NCBI RefSeq assembly: GCF_001983935.1
Contig: NZ_CP017641.1
Coordinates: 7,738,001 to 7,802,000 of the forward strand
Reading direction: 5' to 3'
DNA length: 64,000 nt
Source: Fuerstiella marisgermanici
Lineage (GTDB): Bacteria; Planctomycetota; Planctomycetia; Planctomycetales; Planctomycetaceae
Position 1 is the stretch's first letter. Each line of letters begins with the position of its first letter. The notes under the pieces were generated by a model. It did no database searches, was not told where the DNA came from, and worked only from the letters and a program-made list of their open reading frames with translations. Positions 1-8,641 of the stretch are shown in pieces. Made by a program: the position numbers and the translations under genes.

Positions 1-249
1 GACGCCATGGTGCTGAACGTGGCTCGCAGTGGCGATGTCACCATCGACGGAAAGATCGTTCCGGCGGATCAGTTGCTGGCGCGGCTCGAAGCCGCTCGCA
101 AAGCATACGCCGAACAGGCGGTGTTGATTCGAGGCGACGGTGAAGGCGTGTATCAGTCCATTGTCGATGTTATGGACGTGTGTCACAAAGCACAGATCCA
201 TCGCTTTTCACTCGCATTTCAGCCGCGAGTTCCCGGAGCCGCTCCATGA
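1..249 (+). CDS. ExbD/TolR-family biopolymer transport protein, C-terminal part
   Basis: The window opens inside this gene; about 82 codons of its 3' end are present. The visible residues (VTIDGKIVPADQL, then VLIRGDGEGVYQSIVDVMD) match the periplasmic C-terminal domain of ExbD/TolR proteins, which work with ExbB/TolQ in proton-motive-force-driven energy transduction at the inner membrane. The N-terminal membrane helix lies outside the window. The TGA stop at 247-249 overlaps the ATG of the next gene (ATGA), so the two are probably translated together. The family is clear; whether it serves TonB-like uptake or a Tol-type function is not visible here. Confidence 0.85.
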   Translation, partial: DAMVLNVARSGDVTIDGKIVPADQLLARLEAARKAYAEQAVLIRGDGEGVYQSIVDVMDVCHKAQIHRFSLAFQPRVPGAAP

Positions 250-2684
250 CGGTTCTTCGGCAGTTGATCGCAAAACTCTGGCACGGCCAGCAGCTAAACG
301 GCGACGACATTGTTGCATTAGTGCTGCTGCTTGCGATGGTCGCATCGTTGTCGCACTTGTTCACGATGTTGGTGACTCGTTGGGGAGACCGCCACATTCT
401 GGTGAAGTCGCTGCTTGCGTCGTTGCTTGTGCATACGGTTTGCCTGTTGGGGCTTGAGGTTTTTGATCCGCTGGATCCGATGTCGCGAGTGACTGCGGCT
501 GAAGAAATCCGGTCGCAACAAGTGGTGACTCAGATTCTTGCCGAAAGCGAAGACACCCTCGCACTGCGCGAATCCGGCAACACGCCGATTCCTGATAAAC
601 CGACGTCGCCCGATGTGGAACTTGCCCGCCTGCCCACTGACGCTCGTATCATGGAGCCGACTGACGTTCCGGATCGCGAAGCCGAAATGCTGGACAGCCT
701 GCAGGCCGACGCGGAAGACGTGTCTCAATTTGAACAATCGACTGCACCGGAAGCCGCCATTCGGGTGGATGCCGGAGTTGAAGGCAAGCGGGTTGTCGCT
801 GCCAACGACATGGCCGCCGACATCCAAACGATGCTGGAACAAAGTAAGTCCGACGTCTACACGCCAAGCACAGAACGCCGGACCACCAAACCGGGAGACA
901 TTCAGCCTGACGACCAACCGCAGGAACGCGACATGTCGTCCGGCAAAGTTCCTCAAATCGATACTGAAGTGGTGACCGAAGACGTGTCTATTGCGACCGC
1001 TACAAGTCCGCTTCCCGACGCGGTTTCGCTGCCGACCGACGAGACATCAGAGAACATTGAACGTCGCACGGCTCCGTTGTCTGGCGCTGATCCTCTGGAA
1101 GTGGCCGGATTGAATGTCGAACAACCCAACAAGCGGACCATGCCGGCTCGTTCTTTTGAGTCACGATTGCCGCGTCCGTCGCGAGCCATGATCAACGACG
1201 ATCCGGGCGAACGTCCGGTGCGGCAAAGTTCGCTTTCGCCGCAAACGCCGATTCCGCTTTCGACCGACTATGACGAAGTACGCCGAGGTGAGACGTCTGT
1301 CCATGTGACGGATGCTTTGCAGTCGGCTGCCGCCATGGTAAATGCTGACGTCAACAGCCTGCGGCGAGACGATTCGCGTTCGGCCACGTACAAGTTGCGA
1401 AATGTGGAACAGCGCAAAGAAGCGGCCAGAAGATTTGGTGGTACGGCCGAATCCGAAGCTGCTGTGGAACTTAGTCTTCAATGGCTTAGCCGCATGCAGT
1501 CGCCGGACGGGCACTGGGACGCTCAAACGTTTGGTGCCGGGCAGGTTCGCGTCGACGAATTTGGCGTGCCACGCGATTATGCCGGACGCGACTCAGACAC
1601 CGGCATCACGGCGCTGGTTACGCTCTCGTTCTTAGGCGCTGGCTACACTCATGAAAGCGGCAAGTATGCGTTAAACGTTGACCGCGCGATTCACTGGCTG
1701 ATCTCTCAACAGGACAAGGACGGAAGTCTGGCCGGCGACGCTCGGTACTTCGCGAGAATGTATTGCCATGCCATGGCCACATATGCTCTGGCCGAAGCGC
1801 TTGGCATGCAGGATCGCATGCTGCTGGATCCGATTGTGAACCCGTCGCTTGTTTTCGCCGGGCCAACCGTGGCTAACGGTGTTTCGACTTCGTTTCTGAT
1901 GCAGTGCGGCGTGGCTCCGTTTGGTATCGCAGCGTTGAATGGTAGTGCCTACGGCACATATGCCGATGCGACGGCCTACAACCTGCGAAAGGTGGACGAT
2001 GTCGACCTGCGAGCCGCTTTGTTGCGAGCCGTGACTTATACGGTCAGCCAACAGGATCCGGACAGCGGCGGCTGGCGCTACAAGTTTGGGCAGGAAGGCG
2101 ACATCAGCATGTTCGGCTGGCAAATGATGTCTCTGAAAAGCGCTTCGATCGCCGGCATTCAGATCAACCCTATCGTGCGACAGCGAATGGTCGACTTCCT
2201 GAACAGCGTTCGTCAGGGCGAACACGGTGGCCTGTTCGGTTACCGTCGATCTGTGCTGATCAATGGGAAGGAAACTGAACCCATTAGCCCCGTCATGACA
2301 GCCGAAGCGCTTTTCTGTCAGCAGATGCTCGGCTACCCTCGCGATTCGGCAACCAGCCAGGAAGCCGTGCAGTACATGCTGCAGAACATGCCGCAGCTTT
2401 CGAAGCTCAACATGTATTATTGGTACTACGGGACATTGGCCATGTACCAATACGGCGGCCAGCCGTGGGAAGAATGGAACAGCGTTGTCCGCGACACGCT
2501 GATTTCCGAACAACGACGCGACGGTGCTTACGCCGGTAGCTGGGACCCCAATGGCCCATGGGGCAAATACGGCGGACGGCTTTATTCCACCGCCATCTCA
2601 ACACTGACGCTGGAAGTTTATTACCGACTGCTGCCGCTGTACCGCATGAATGACCGGCGCGACGATGCGGTCGGCAGTGAGTAA
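246..2684 (+). CDS. Membrane-anchored protein with prenyltransferase/squalene-oxidase-type toroid repeats
   Basis: A protein of 812 residues. I chose the ATG at 246 because it overlaps the upstream ExbD stop (ATGA); a GTG at 180 in the same frame is possible but lies within the ExbD gene. Residues about 15-75 contain hydrophobic segments (IVALVLLLAMVAS, SLLASLLVHTVCLLGL). A long, probably disordered acidic/proline-rich stretch runs to about residue 400. From about 405 to 800 there are alpha-toroid repeats (LQWLSRMQSPDGHW, AIHWLISQQDKDGSL, VSQQDPDSGGWRY) like those of terpenoid cyclase and prenyltransferase folds. Planctomycetes often place such proteins directly after ExbB/ExbD. The catalytic DxDD motif of true squalene cyclases is not seen, so a binding or structural role is more likely than cyclisation. 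Confidence 0.8.
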   Translation: MTVLRQLIAKLWHGQQLNGDDIVALVLLLAMVASLSHLFTMLVTRWGDRHILVKSLLASLLVHTVCLLGLEVFDPLDPMSRVTAAEEIRSQQVVTQILAESEDTLALRESGNTPIPDKPTSPDVELARLPTDARIMEPTDVPDREAEMLDSLQADAEDVSQFEQSTAPEAAIRVDAGVEGKRVVAANDMAADIQTMLEQSKSDVYTPSTERRTTKPGDIQPDDQPQERDMSSGKVPQIDTEVVTEDVSIATATSPLPDAVSLPTDETSENIERRTAPLSGADPLEVAGLNVEQPNKRTMPARSFESRLPRPSRAMINDDPGERPVRQSSLSPQTPIPLSTDYDEVRRGETSVHVTDALQSAAAMVNADVNSLRRDDSRSATYKLRNVEQRKEAARRFGGTAESEAAVELSLQWLSRMQSPDGHWDAQTFGAGQVRVDEFGVPRDYAGRDSDTGITALVTLSFLGAGYTHESGKYALNVDRAIHWLISQQDKDGSLAGDARYFARMYCHAMATYALAEALGMQDRMLLDPIVNPSLVFAGPTVANGVSTSFLMQCGVAPFGIAALNGSAYGTYADATAYNLRKVDDVDLRAALLRAVTYTVSQQDPDSGGWRYKFGQEGDISMFGWQMMSLKSASIAGIQINPIVRQRMVDFLNSVRQGEHGGLFGYRRSVLINGKETEPISPVMTAEALFCQQMLGYPRDSATSQEAVQYMLQNMPQLSKLNMYYWYYGTLAMYQYGGQPWEEWNSVVRDTLISEQRRDGAYAGSWDPNGPWGKYGGRLYSTAISTLTLEVYYRLLPLYRMNDRRDDAVGSE

Positions 2685-2711
2685 CACGGGACGTTCTTCT
2701 GCCGGTTCAGC

Positions 2712-3956
2712 CTACAGCACGCGGCATACCAGCATTTTTAAGTACGCCGTTTCCGGGCACGTTGCTGACACCGGATGGTCTGCTGGCTGGCCATGCTGTT
2801 CCAGGATCTGGATCGTCCGTCCCGACGTTCGCGCCACATCCGAAATCATCTCACTGAAGTCTTCGGCCGTCACGAGGCCCGAACAACTGCACGTCACCAG
2901 AATTCCGTCAGGCTTCAAGACGTCCAGCGCCAGAGAATTTAAGCGACGATAACCTTTTAGAGCTCGATTCAAGCCGCCTCGAGTCTTCGCCATCTTGGGT
3001 GGGTCCAGCACGATCGAGTCGAATGATTCGTTCTGGCTCGCCATCGATTCCAGCTCCGCCCGCACGTCGCCTTTGCGGTATTCACAGCGATCTGCCACGC
3101 CATTCAGTTCTGCATTTGCGGCGGCCAGTTTCAAAGCCGATTCTGAAGAATCAATCCCCAGCACGTGTGCCGCCCTGCCCTGTTTTGCGGCTGCGATACC
3201 AAAGCCGCCAGCGAAACAGAACGCATCCAGCAGTCTGCCATTCAGATATTTTGCTGCCGCATGACGGTTGTTTCGCTGGTCGAGATAGCAACCGGTCTTC
3301 TGGCCTTCCTGCACGTCCACACCAAACTGGATACCGTGTTCGTCGATAAATAACGGACGCGGTGGTGCTTCGCCGGCGACCAATCCATCAGCGGCCTCCA
3401 GACCTTCGGCATCGCGCATGCCTTTTTCTGTGCGTAGCCAGATTCCGCGAGGCGACAATTCGGCCTGTAGTGCAGCAACGACGGCTTCGCGCCGCAGATA
3501 GATGGCAAGACTGGTGAACTGCACCAGCAGGTAGCCGCCGTAGAAGTCGACGGTCAGGCCGGACAGAGCATCGCCTTCACTGAATACCAGCCGACAACCA
3601 ACGTTGGCCGACGTGAGGTCAAAGATTCGTCGACGCAAAGCGATTGCTTCACGAATTCGGTCGTGCAGAAACTGGTCCGTGACACCTGCGGCCTGATCCC
3701 ACGAATACAATCGTACCTTGATGTTGCTGTGAGGATTCCACAGGCCGTGAGCGATGAATTTTTTTCCGCCCGCTGCCCACAGCTCAACTTCCGCGCCCTC
3801 AGCGGGTTCTTCGCCTGTGGGAGTTTCGACGCCATCAATTGCGGATTCGAACACCCACGGATGCCGCCCGAAAAACGGTTGAGCCTTGCGGTCTTTCAGG
3901 ATGACTCGGACGGAACCGACGTCAGCTACTGCGTCGTCGGTGGTTGGTTCTGACAT
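2712..3956 (-). CDS. Class I SAM-dependent rRNA methyltransferase, RlmI-like (23S rRNA m5C)
   Basis: A 414-residue protein with the order expected for RlmI/YccW enzymes: an N-terminal PUA-like RNA-binding region (VILKDRKAQPFFGRHPWVFESAI), a central EEHD-like part, and a C-terminal Rossmann methyltransferase. The SAM-binding motif LLDAFCFAGGFGIAA lies near residue 245, the acidic loop VLGIDSSESAL follows, and the DPPK motif (IVLDPPKMAKTRGG) and the TCSCSG cysteine motif match the catalytic region of m5C rRNA methyltransferases. Length agrees with the family (about 390-400). It stands alone, convergent with the toroid-repeat gene. The family call is firm; the exact modified base (C1962 in E. 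coli) is taken from the family. Confidence 0.9.
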   Translation of the reverse strand: MSEPTTDDAVADVGSVRVILKDRKAQPFFGRHPWVFESAIDGVETPTGEEPAEGAEVELWAAGGKKFIAHGLWNPHSNIKVRLYSWDQAAGVTDQFLHDRIREAIALRRRIFDLTSANVGCRLVFSEGDALSGLTVDFYGGYLLVQFTSLAIYLRREAVVAALQAELSPRGIWLRTEKGMRDAEGLEAADGLVAGEAPPRPLFIDEHGIQFGVDVQEGQKTGCYLDQRNNRHAAAKYLNGRLLDAFCFAGGFGIAAAKQGRAAHVLGIDSSESALKLAAANAELNGVADRCEYRKGDVRAELESMASQNESFDSIVLDPPKMAKTRGGLNRALKGYRRLNSLALDVLKPDGILVTCSCSGLVTAEDFSEMISDVARTSGRTIQILEQHGQPADHPVSATCPETAYLKMLVCRVL

Positions 3957-3989
3957 GAAGTTTTTTCTGCCGTTATTCTTGTTACTGGC

Positions 3990-4460
3990 TTATTGGCGAG
4001 CCTGAAGGATCTGCTGTTCCATCTCTTCGATGTAGGCCAGCAATCGAGCTCGTTCGCTGGCGAAATGCCGCACTCGTAAAAGAGATCGGACGCGAGTTTT
4101 CAGTTCCAGCGAATTGACGGGCTTGGTCAGGAAATCGTCGCAACCGGCGTTGACCGCTTTTTCGATGTCACCCATCTCGTTCAACGCAGTCACCATTAGT
4201 ACGGGAATACTCCGTTTCTCCGGATCAGCCTTCAGTTGTTCGCAAACTTCGTAGCCGCTCATTCTGGGCATCATGATGTCCAGCAGGATCAGGTCCGGCT
4301 GGTGAGCGTCCACGGCTTCCATCGTTTCCTGGCCATCGTTGGCCATCAGGATTTCGTAGTTTTCATCGGCCAGGTAAGCGTCCAACAATTCGCGATTTTG
4401 TTCGTTATCGTCGGCGATCAACACCCGCGAACCCGTTAAGTCAATGTCGTTTCCAGACAT
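3990..4460 (-). CDS. Single-domain response regulator (receiver) with short C-terminal helix
   Basis: A 156-residue protein starting at the ATG at 4460, preceded by a GAAGGA-type ribosome-binding site; an in-frame extension to 4820 looks non-coding. The CheY-like receiver shows the acidic pair D17/D18 (VLIADDNE), phosphoacceptor D61 (LILLDIMMPRMSG), T91 (VMVTALNE) and K113 (FLTKPVNSLEL). About 35 residues of helical, probably coiled-coil sequence follow instead of an output domain, as in PleD-type or stand-alone receivers. No histidine kinase is adjacent, so its partner is unknown. It lies 30 bp upstream of the rRNA methyltransferase on the same strand and could share its transcript. Confidence 0.88.
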   Translation of the reverse strand: MSGNDIDLTGSRVLIADDNEQNRELLDAYLADENYEILMANDGQETMEAVDAHQPDLILLDIMMPRMSGYEVCEQLKADPEKRSIPVLMVTALNEMGDIEKAVNAGCDDFLTKPVNSLELKTRVRSLLRVRHFASERARLLAYIEEMEQQILQARQ

Positions 4461-4859
4461 TCTGTTTTCCTTCTTCAGTATCAGCGTGAGCACAAATGCA
4501 TCCAAGCGGACGATGATCGCCCTGATCGACGAAGTATACGCGAACAGGCCGCGAGCGAAATCGAATACGGTTCGGGATAAGGTGGTTCGTAGAATTGGCC
4601 ATGAACAAACGACTGGAGTTGACGCTACGGAAGAGTTGATACGCGGAACGCTGGGACACCTGGGCCGGGGATGTCTTTCCAAGGACGGGATTTCTCTCAC
4701 CGAGTCGAAAGACCACTCAAAGTCCCTACTTCGGTTGCTCAAAAGCCTGCCTTGTTTCGGCAGCACTGGAGTGGCGAGAAATCGTAGCACCCTGCGATGC
4801 GAGTTCGGTGTCTGATTCAATAGGGGCGGGGGGGCTTTTGCGACGCCCCCGGTCCGGGA
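4461..4859. other. Intergenic region with GC-rich hairpin
   Basis: No convincing gene between the response regulator and the end of the ImmA operon; short frames here have no coding character. A perfect GGGGGC/GCCCCC stem with a 9-nt loop occupies 4830-4850, just past the end of the ImmA gene. It is not followed by a T-run on either strand, so it may stabilise an mRNA 3' end rather than act as a classical intrinsic terminator. Confidence 0.45.
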
Positions 4860-5837
4860 TCACCATTCTGGAGCCCCAACATCCGGCAGGCATTTTTGCG
4901 ACATCTTTAGGCGGATGAATTCCTGGCAGTCGTCATTCGCCAATTTGGCTCGTACATCTTCGGCGATATGTTCGCGATCAAGATAGCGATCGTTGAATGC
5001 CTGCACAGCCTCCGAGACTGTTAATCCGGTCGAGTTCTGCTGGATATAGTTCACCCACCCTGCCAGCCTTGATTCGAACGTGGAACCCGAACCGAACAGT
5101 CGCTGCCTCAGCAGCTGCAATCGCTCCTCCGGCGAGAGCGCATGTCCTGACTCACCAGGTAGCACTTGAACGAACATGGCCTTGTATTCCCAAGCATTCA
5201 GTACCGATGCCGCAATCATCGATCCGTCTTCCCGTTGGAACCGTGATAAAGCGTCGCTACTATTTGTGTCGTGCAGCTTGTGAAACAGAGCCTGAGCATT
5301 GGCTTCAGACAGATTTGGGCCGGAAGACAACGTCCATCGATACAAATCATTGTTCTCGAAGAATACAACCGCTGAATTATTGAGTTGAGATTGCTCTGTC
5401 CACTTAACGACACGGCAAGCTACGGTGATTGGCGAGACTTTCGCTGCTTTTGCGATACGTTGAAGTGTCTTGAAATCGACCGTTGATGTTGGGTCGAGGC
5501 TAGCTTCCAGCCGTTCCAGTGGCAGTAGCAACTCTGCGGCCAAGCGATCGGCCTCGCGCTCCTCTGTCTTCGTCGACCGAAACGGGGCACTATTCACAAT
5601 GTCGGCGGCCGTTCCCTGAACGATATGGGCAAGTTCATGTGCAAGCGTGAAACGCCGTCGAGAAGGCTTGGCAGCAGTATTCACACGAACGATCGTTCTT
5701 GGCCCTCCGTACCAGCACCAACCTTCGCGTCCAGAAAGCTCAGCGTGGCGAACTTCAACCCCAAGTACTTTCGCCAGTTTCTCAGGACCGTCCGGAAATG
5801 AGTCCGCAGCGATCCTTCGCGATTCCTCTTCCGTCAT
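4860..5837 (-). CDS. ImmA/IrrE-family metallo-endopeptidase
   Basis: A 325-residue protein with the zinc-protease signature H67-E-L-A-H71 (FTLAHELAHIVQ) and the downstream EREADRLAAELLLP segment that supplies the third zinc ligand (E95 or a neighbour). This defines the COG2856/DUF955 (ImmA/IrrE) family, whose members cleave repressors or regulators after a stress or phage signal. The catalytic domain occupies the first half or so; the remaining 170 residues are unassigned. No N-terminal helix-turn-helix is present, although many family members carry or neighbour one. Its ATG shares one base with the TAA of the 91-residue gene (TAATG), giving tight coupling. The likely substrate would be a product of the same operon, which is inference. 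Confidence 0.88.
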   Translation of the reverse strand: MTEEESRRIAADSFPDGPEKLAKVLGVEVRHAELSGREGWCWYGGPRTIVRVNTAAKPSRRRFTLAHELAHIVQGTAADIVNSAPFRSTKTEEREADRLAAELLLPLERLEASLDPTSTVDFKTLQRIAKAAKVSPITVACRVVKWTEQSQLNNSAVVFFENNDLYRWTLSSGPNLSEANAQALFHKLHDTNSSDALSRFQREDGSMIAASVLNAWEYKAMFVQVLPGESGHALSPEERLQLLRQRLFGSGSTFESRLAGWVNYIQQNSTGLTVSEAVQAFNDRYLDREHIAEDVRAKLANDDCQEFIRLKMSQKCLPDVGAPEW

Positions 5838-6112
5838 TACACGGCTGCCGGCTTCAACGTTGGAATATCCAAGGCATCTCGCAAATCGTCGAGAAGCAAT
5901 TGCTGTGTTGCCAGATCCATATCTGCGGTGTCACCAGTACGAAACTGACTGCAAATCTGTGGGTGGAGCTGCAACAGCAAACTTATCTGGCGGCCGATGT
6001 CTGTGTCCGGTAACTGTACGGTGTCCACACGAACATCTCTCATGTCGGCCGGCAAAGAAACACCACCAGCGACTGTCAGGTCAAAGTCATCAAGATTATT
6101 TAGATTTTTCAT
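5837..6112 (-). CDS. Small protein of unknown function between GNAT and ImmA genes
   Basis: 91 residues, not recognised. It is real by context: its ATG overlaps the upstream stop (ATGA at 6109-6112) and its TAA overlaps the ImmA start, leaving no free spacer on either side. The N-terminus (MKNLNNLDDFDLTVAGGVSLP) is rich in Asn/Asp/Leu and contains a Gly-Gly at residues 16-17; the C-terminal third is amphipathic and acidic (ATQQLLLDDLRDALDIP). There is no helix-turn-helix, signal peptide or membrane segment. It could be the protease's substrate, an antitoxin-like partner or a regulator. A secreted peptide with a double-Gly leader is possible but no peptidase-transporter is nearby. Confidence 0.75.
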   Translation of the reverse strand: MKNLNNLDDFDLTVAGGVSLPADMRDVRVDTVQLPDTDIGRQISLLLQLHPQICSQFRTGDTADMDLATQQLLLDDLRDALDIPTLKPAAV

Positions 6113-6726
6113 GACAAAACTCCCATCTGTTTGAGATGCATCGTCGCTGCCGCAGTCGACAACTCGTACAGATTTACATCCAGTTCGTCACTCCTTTGGG
6201 CTGTCTCCTCAAATCCGACTGAGGTGTAAAATTTCTGATTCGCGATAGGAAACAGCGAAAGTCGTCCTCGCAAGCCAACTTCCACACTGTGGATCATAGC
6301 GTAGCGTAGTAGTGAAAGACCAGCTTTCCGGTATCTAGGTTCGCGGACTAGAATATCTCGATTCGCGGGCGAAGTTGCCACCAATTCGACAAACACTGTC
6401 TTCTCAATGGGGTTGAGCCATGATTTGACGCCCAACTCGTAGATCATCGCTCCCTGGATAATTCCATCGTCCGAACGAACACAGACAGCCTTTCCGCTTG
6501 GTCGATTCAATACTCGATTGGATACGAAGCTGGCCCAATTCCAAGTGTAATCTGGCTGATTCTGCCGCTCAACTGCGTCGGTTTCGTCCCACCAGTTGGG
6601 TTTTTGCCAATGTGCGGACAGTGACTTCGCCGATTCGCGGTCCAGTTCGTCGAACTCGCAAAGCTCGATTTGCTTCGTCGAAAGATTGAACAGGGCCGCT
6701 TTCAAATCTCGTAGTATCGACGTCAT
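6109..6726 (-). CDS. GNAT-like N-acetyltransferase
   Basis: 205 residues from the ATG at 6726; an in-frame GTG-type extension upstream looks non-coding. The central and C-terminal parts resemble a GNAT fold: a beta-strand segment (VFVELVATSPANR), a basic segment in the place of the acetyl-CoA loop (RYRKAGLSLLRYAM), and the family's typical ending with Phe-Tyr and Gly-Phe (NQKFYTSVGFEET). The usual Q/RxxGxG/A pyrophosphate loop is only partly conserved (RYRKAGLS), so activity is not certain. It is the first gene of a three-gene overlapping operon with the unknown small protein and the ImmA/IrrE protease. The substrate cannot be deduced. Confidence 0.75.
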   Translation of the reverse strand: MTSILRDLKAALFNLSTKQIELCEFDELDRESAKSLSAHWQKPNWWDETDAVERQNQPDYTWNWASFVSNRVLNRPSGKAVCVRSDDGIIQGAMIYELGVKSWLNPIEKTVFVELVATSPANRDILVREPRYRKAGLSLLRYAMIHSVEVGLRGRLSLFPIANQKFYTSVGFEETAQRSDELDVNLYELSTAAATMHLKQMGVLS

Positions 6727-7431
6727 GAACGATGTGTTGGTGTCAAAGCAGAACGGATGAGTAAATTCACGGCGAGGCACAGCCGGGTATTTTAGCACAG
6801 AAGATCGACAGCACATCCGTGGCCGTGTCCAGTGAACTGGCTCTCAACTGAAGGGCGACAAAGCGGAAAACTGGTGGTCGGTGGCAGTTTGCACTGGTGA
6901 TGACTTAATCGCGTCGCGTTGGAGCCGGTGCAGCGGAGCACACAGAGCCTTGCAAGTGCTCACCGTCGTCCACGCCACCTTCACCTAGCTTGCTGTCATC
7001 CCAGTCAGTATAGGTCTAGGTAACGCCGGATACTTTTTCAGCTAAGAGAGAAAAGTCTGGGTCTATTTCTCAGTCAGCTTACCATCAGCGATGAACTGAT
7101 CTCGGAGGGGCCTGTATGATGTCCATGCTGCCCGACCTGTTTTTCGAGCGGTGGAGTCTTTAAGAACGGTGAACTCATAATCTACATCGCAAGCAAAGGC
7201 TTCGGCGTATGAGGGAACCCTTGCGGGTAATAAGGAACACCTGTGGGTTCAGTAAGGCGATTTCTGAGCGTCAGTCCGGCGCCGGGACAATCACGAATTT
7301 GTCAAAGGAACAGCCCGGGCGACTCACTTTGTTCCGCTCGGGGAATACGTGTATTGGGCAGGTGACGTCAGTTCCATTGTTTTGGCGCCGTCCAGCGTTG
7401 AAAGATTGCTGGGCGAAGCCATCGTGGCCGT
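6727..7431. other. Gene-poor region containing a decayed GIY-YIG paralogue
   Basis: Upstream of the GNAT gene there are about 260 bases without recognisable features, then the pseudogene remnant at 6987-7209 and about 220 bases before the SGNH hydrolase stop. In the last part one forward reading frame of about 70 codons (roughly 7255-7488) reads without a stop and looks somewhat protein-like (FVPLGEYVYWAGDVSSIVL), but it has no start codon and overlaps the SGNH gene's 3' end. It may be another gene remnant. Confidence 0.4.
6987..7209 (-). pseudogene. Decayed 3' fragment of a GIY-YIG/DUF4357 gene (paralogue of the gene at 10322-11230)
   Basis: Reverse-strand translation from 7209 gives YAEAFACDVDYEFTVLKDST, then ARKTGRAAWTSYRPLRDQF and IADGKLTEK, which aligns closely with the intact protein encoded at 10322-11230 (AYAREVDDEFVVLKDSTARR and so on). 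After GKLTEK near 7067 a one-base deletion shifts the frame. A block of about 75 bases is then missing relative to the intact gene, and the last recognisable segment (KVSGVT-stop-TYTDWDDSKL) carries a TAG at 7016-7018. Only the C-terminal DUF4357 part remains; the nuclease half is absent. It is plainly non-functional and divergent enough to be an old duplication. Confidence 0.8.
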
Positions 7432-8568
7432 CTATTCAGCCGCTGACTGTGACAACTTCCATTTCAGCCAGCCGTAAATGGTGGCTCCGATTTGCTTGTA
7501 ACCTTCACCGTTGGGGTGAACGCCGTTGTTGACTGGGTAACCGTCAACCGGGTCGAGATTTAGTTCGGTCGGAACGATGCTCATTAGTGCGTCGCCTTTG
7601 TTCTTGACGTACTCCAGTTGACGCTCAACCAGGCGATGCTGGATTCGCTTCCAGCCCCAGCGTGTGTAGCGGTCTTTGTAATTCGCCTCGAAAGCAGCCT
7701 GGCGAGCATTTGGCGGAGTCGTCAGGCAGAAGCCGATCTCAGCCTTTGGGGCCACCTTTCGGATTGCCGCCAGCAACGGATCGGCGCTGTTGAACATCGC
7801 GTCGATGCGAGCGTTTACCAAAGCGGCATCATCGGGCGGCGGATGAAAGCAATCGTTGATTCCCAACATGATCACCACGTAATCCGGCGGCACTCCGTCG
7901 CAGTGTTCTTCCAGATATTTCGGGAAATTGAGTTCGGGTTTTTCTTCGTCGTTCAGAAAGACAAAGGGGCTGCTGCGCATGCGGCGTGCCGGGTCCGGTT
8001 TCGGTTCGTAATGGGTCGCAAACCGTTGCCACGTCCAACCGCCGTAACCTTCATGGCCGACTCCCGCTGTGGCTCTGCCCGGTCTGTTTGTGCCCAGCAT
8101 CTCCCATTTCGGATTGCCCGGTTGCGAAAGCAATCGAGCGATCTCATTGGGGTAAGCGGTCGCATTGGTGAGGCTGTCACCGATGATCAGCAGGCGGATC
8201 GGGCGGTCAAGCTGATCACCTGATTTCGCGGAGACGACGGTCAGAACGGTCGAGGCCGTTTCCAGTGGCTTGCCGTCCTTATCCGACACGGCGATTGTCA
8301 GTTTGTGATCTCCAACATCGTCGCTGGCAGGTGTGACGAACCAACGATCACCTGCGGACTTACCAACGTCGCATGTGACGTCGAACTGGTAATCGGCGGG
8401 CGTTTGAGTCAGGACAATGTTGTCAAAGAAGATTGCGGTGGGGACTTCTGGAACCGCGTAGATCGCGGGCGGCAGTGTGAGCTGCAGTTTCTGAGTCGCT
8501 GTGGGCGACTGAGCCGCAACTGTTGATGTGCCGTACATGGACAACAACAGGACGAGTGAAATTCGCAT
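7432..8568 (-). CDS. Secreted SGNH/GDSL-family hydrolase
   Basis: 378 residues from the ATG at 8568, chosen because it begins a clear signal peptide (MRISLVLLLSMYGTSTVAAQ); the frame stays open upstream but runs into the FAD gene. Residues about 25-120 form an N-terminal beta-rich region. The SGNH core follows: block I with catalytic Ser (LIIGDSLTNA, near residue 130), block III (IMLGINDCF, near 234) and block V with Asp/His (DGYPVNNGVHPNGEG, near 349). Such enzymes deacylate or deacetylate esters, often on carbohydrates, and here act outside the cytoplasm. It lies 73 bp downstream of the FAD oxidoreductase and is probably co-transcribed. The substrate is unknown. Confidence 0.88.
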   Translation of the reverse strand: MRISLVLLLSMYGTSTVAAQSPTATQKLQLTLPPAIYAVPEVPTAIFFDNIVLTQTPADYQFDVTCDVGKSAGDRWFVTPASDDVGDHKLTIAVSDKDGKPLETASTVLTVVSAKSGDQLDRPIRLLIIGDSLTNATAYPNEIARLLSQPGNPKWEMLGTNRPGRATAGVGHEGYGGWTWQRFATHYEPKPDPARRMRSSPFVFLNDEEKPELNFPKYLEEHCDGVPPDYVVIMLGINDCFHPPPDDAALVNARIDAMFNSADPLLAAIRKVAPKAEIGFCLTTPPNARQAAFEANYKDRYTRWGWKRIQHRLVERQLEYVKNKGDALMSIVPTELNLDPVDGYPVNNGVHPNGEGYKQIGATIYGWLKWKLSQSAAE

Positions 8569-8641
8569 GAGGTACTTCTGCCAGTTTCGGAGGGTTCGGT
8601 TTGGTAAGTTCTGCAGCGGCGGCAGATTCGCGAATCGATCG

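Noticed and set aside
4444-4815. Frames on both strands extending past the response regulator start
   Set aside because: The receiver domain begins at the ATG at 4460 with a ribosome-binding site; the extension has no domain and the opposite frame no homology.
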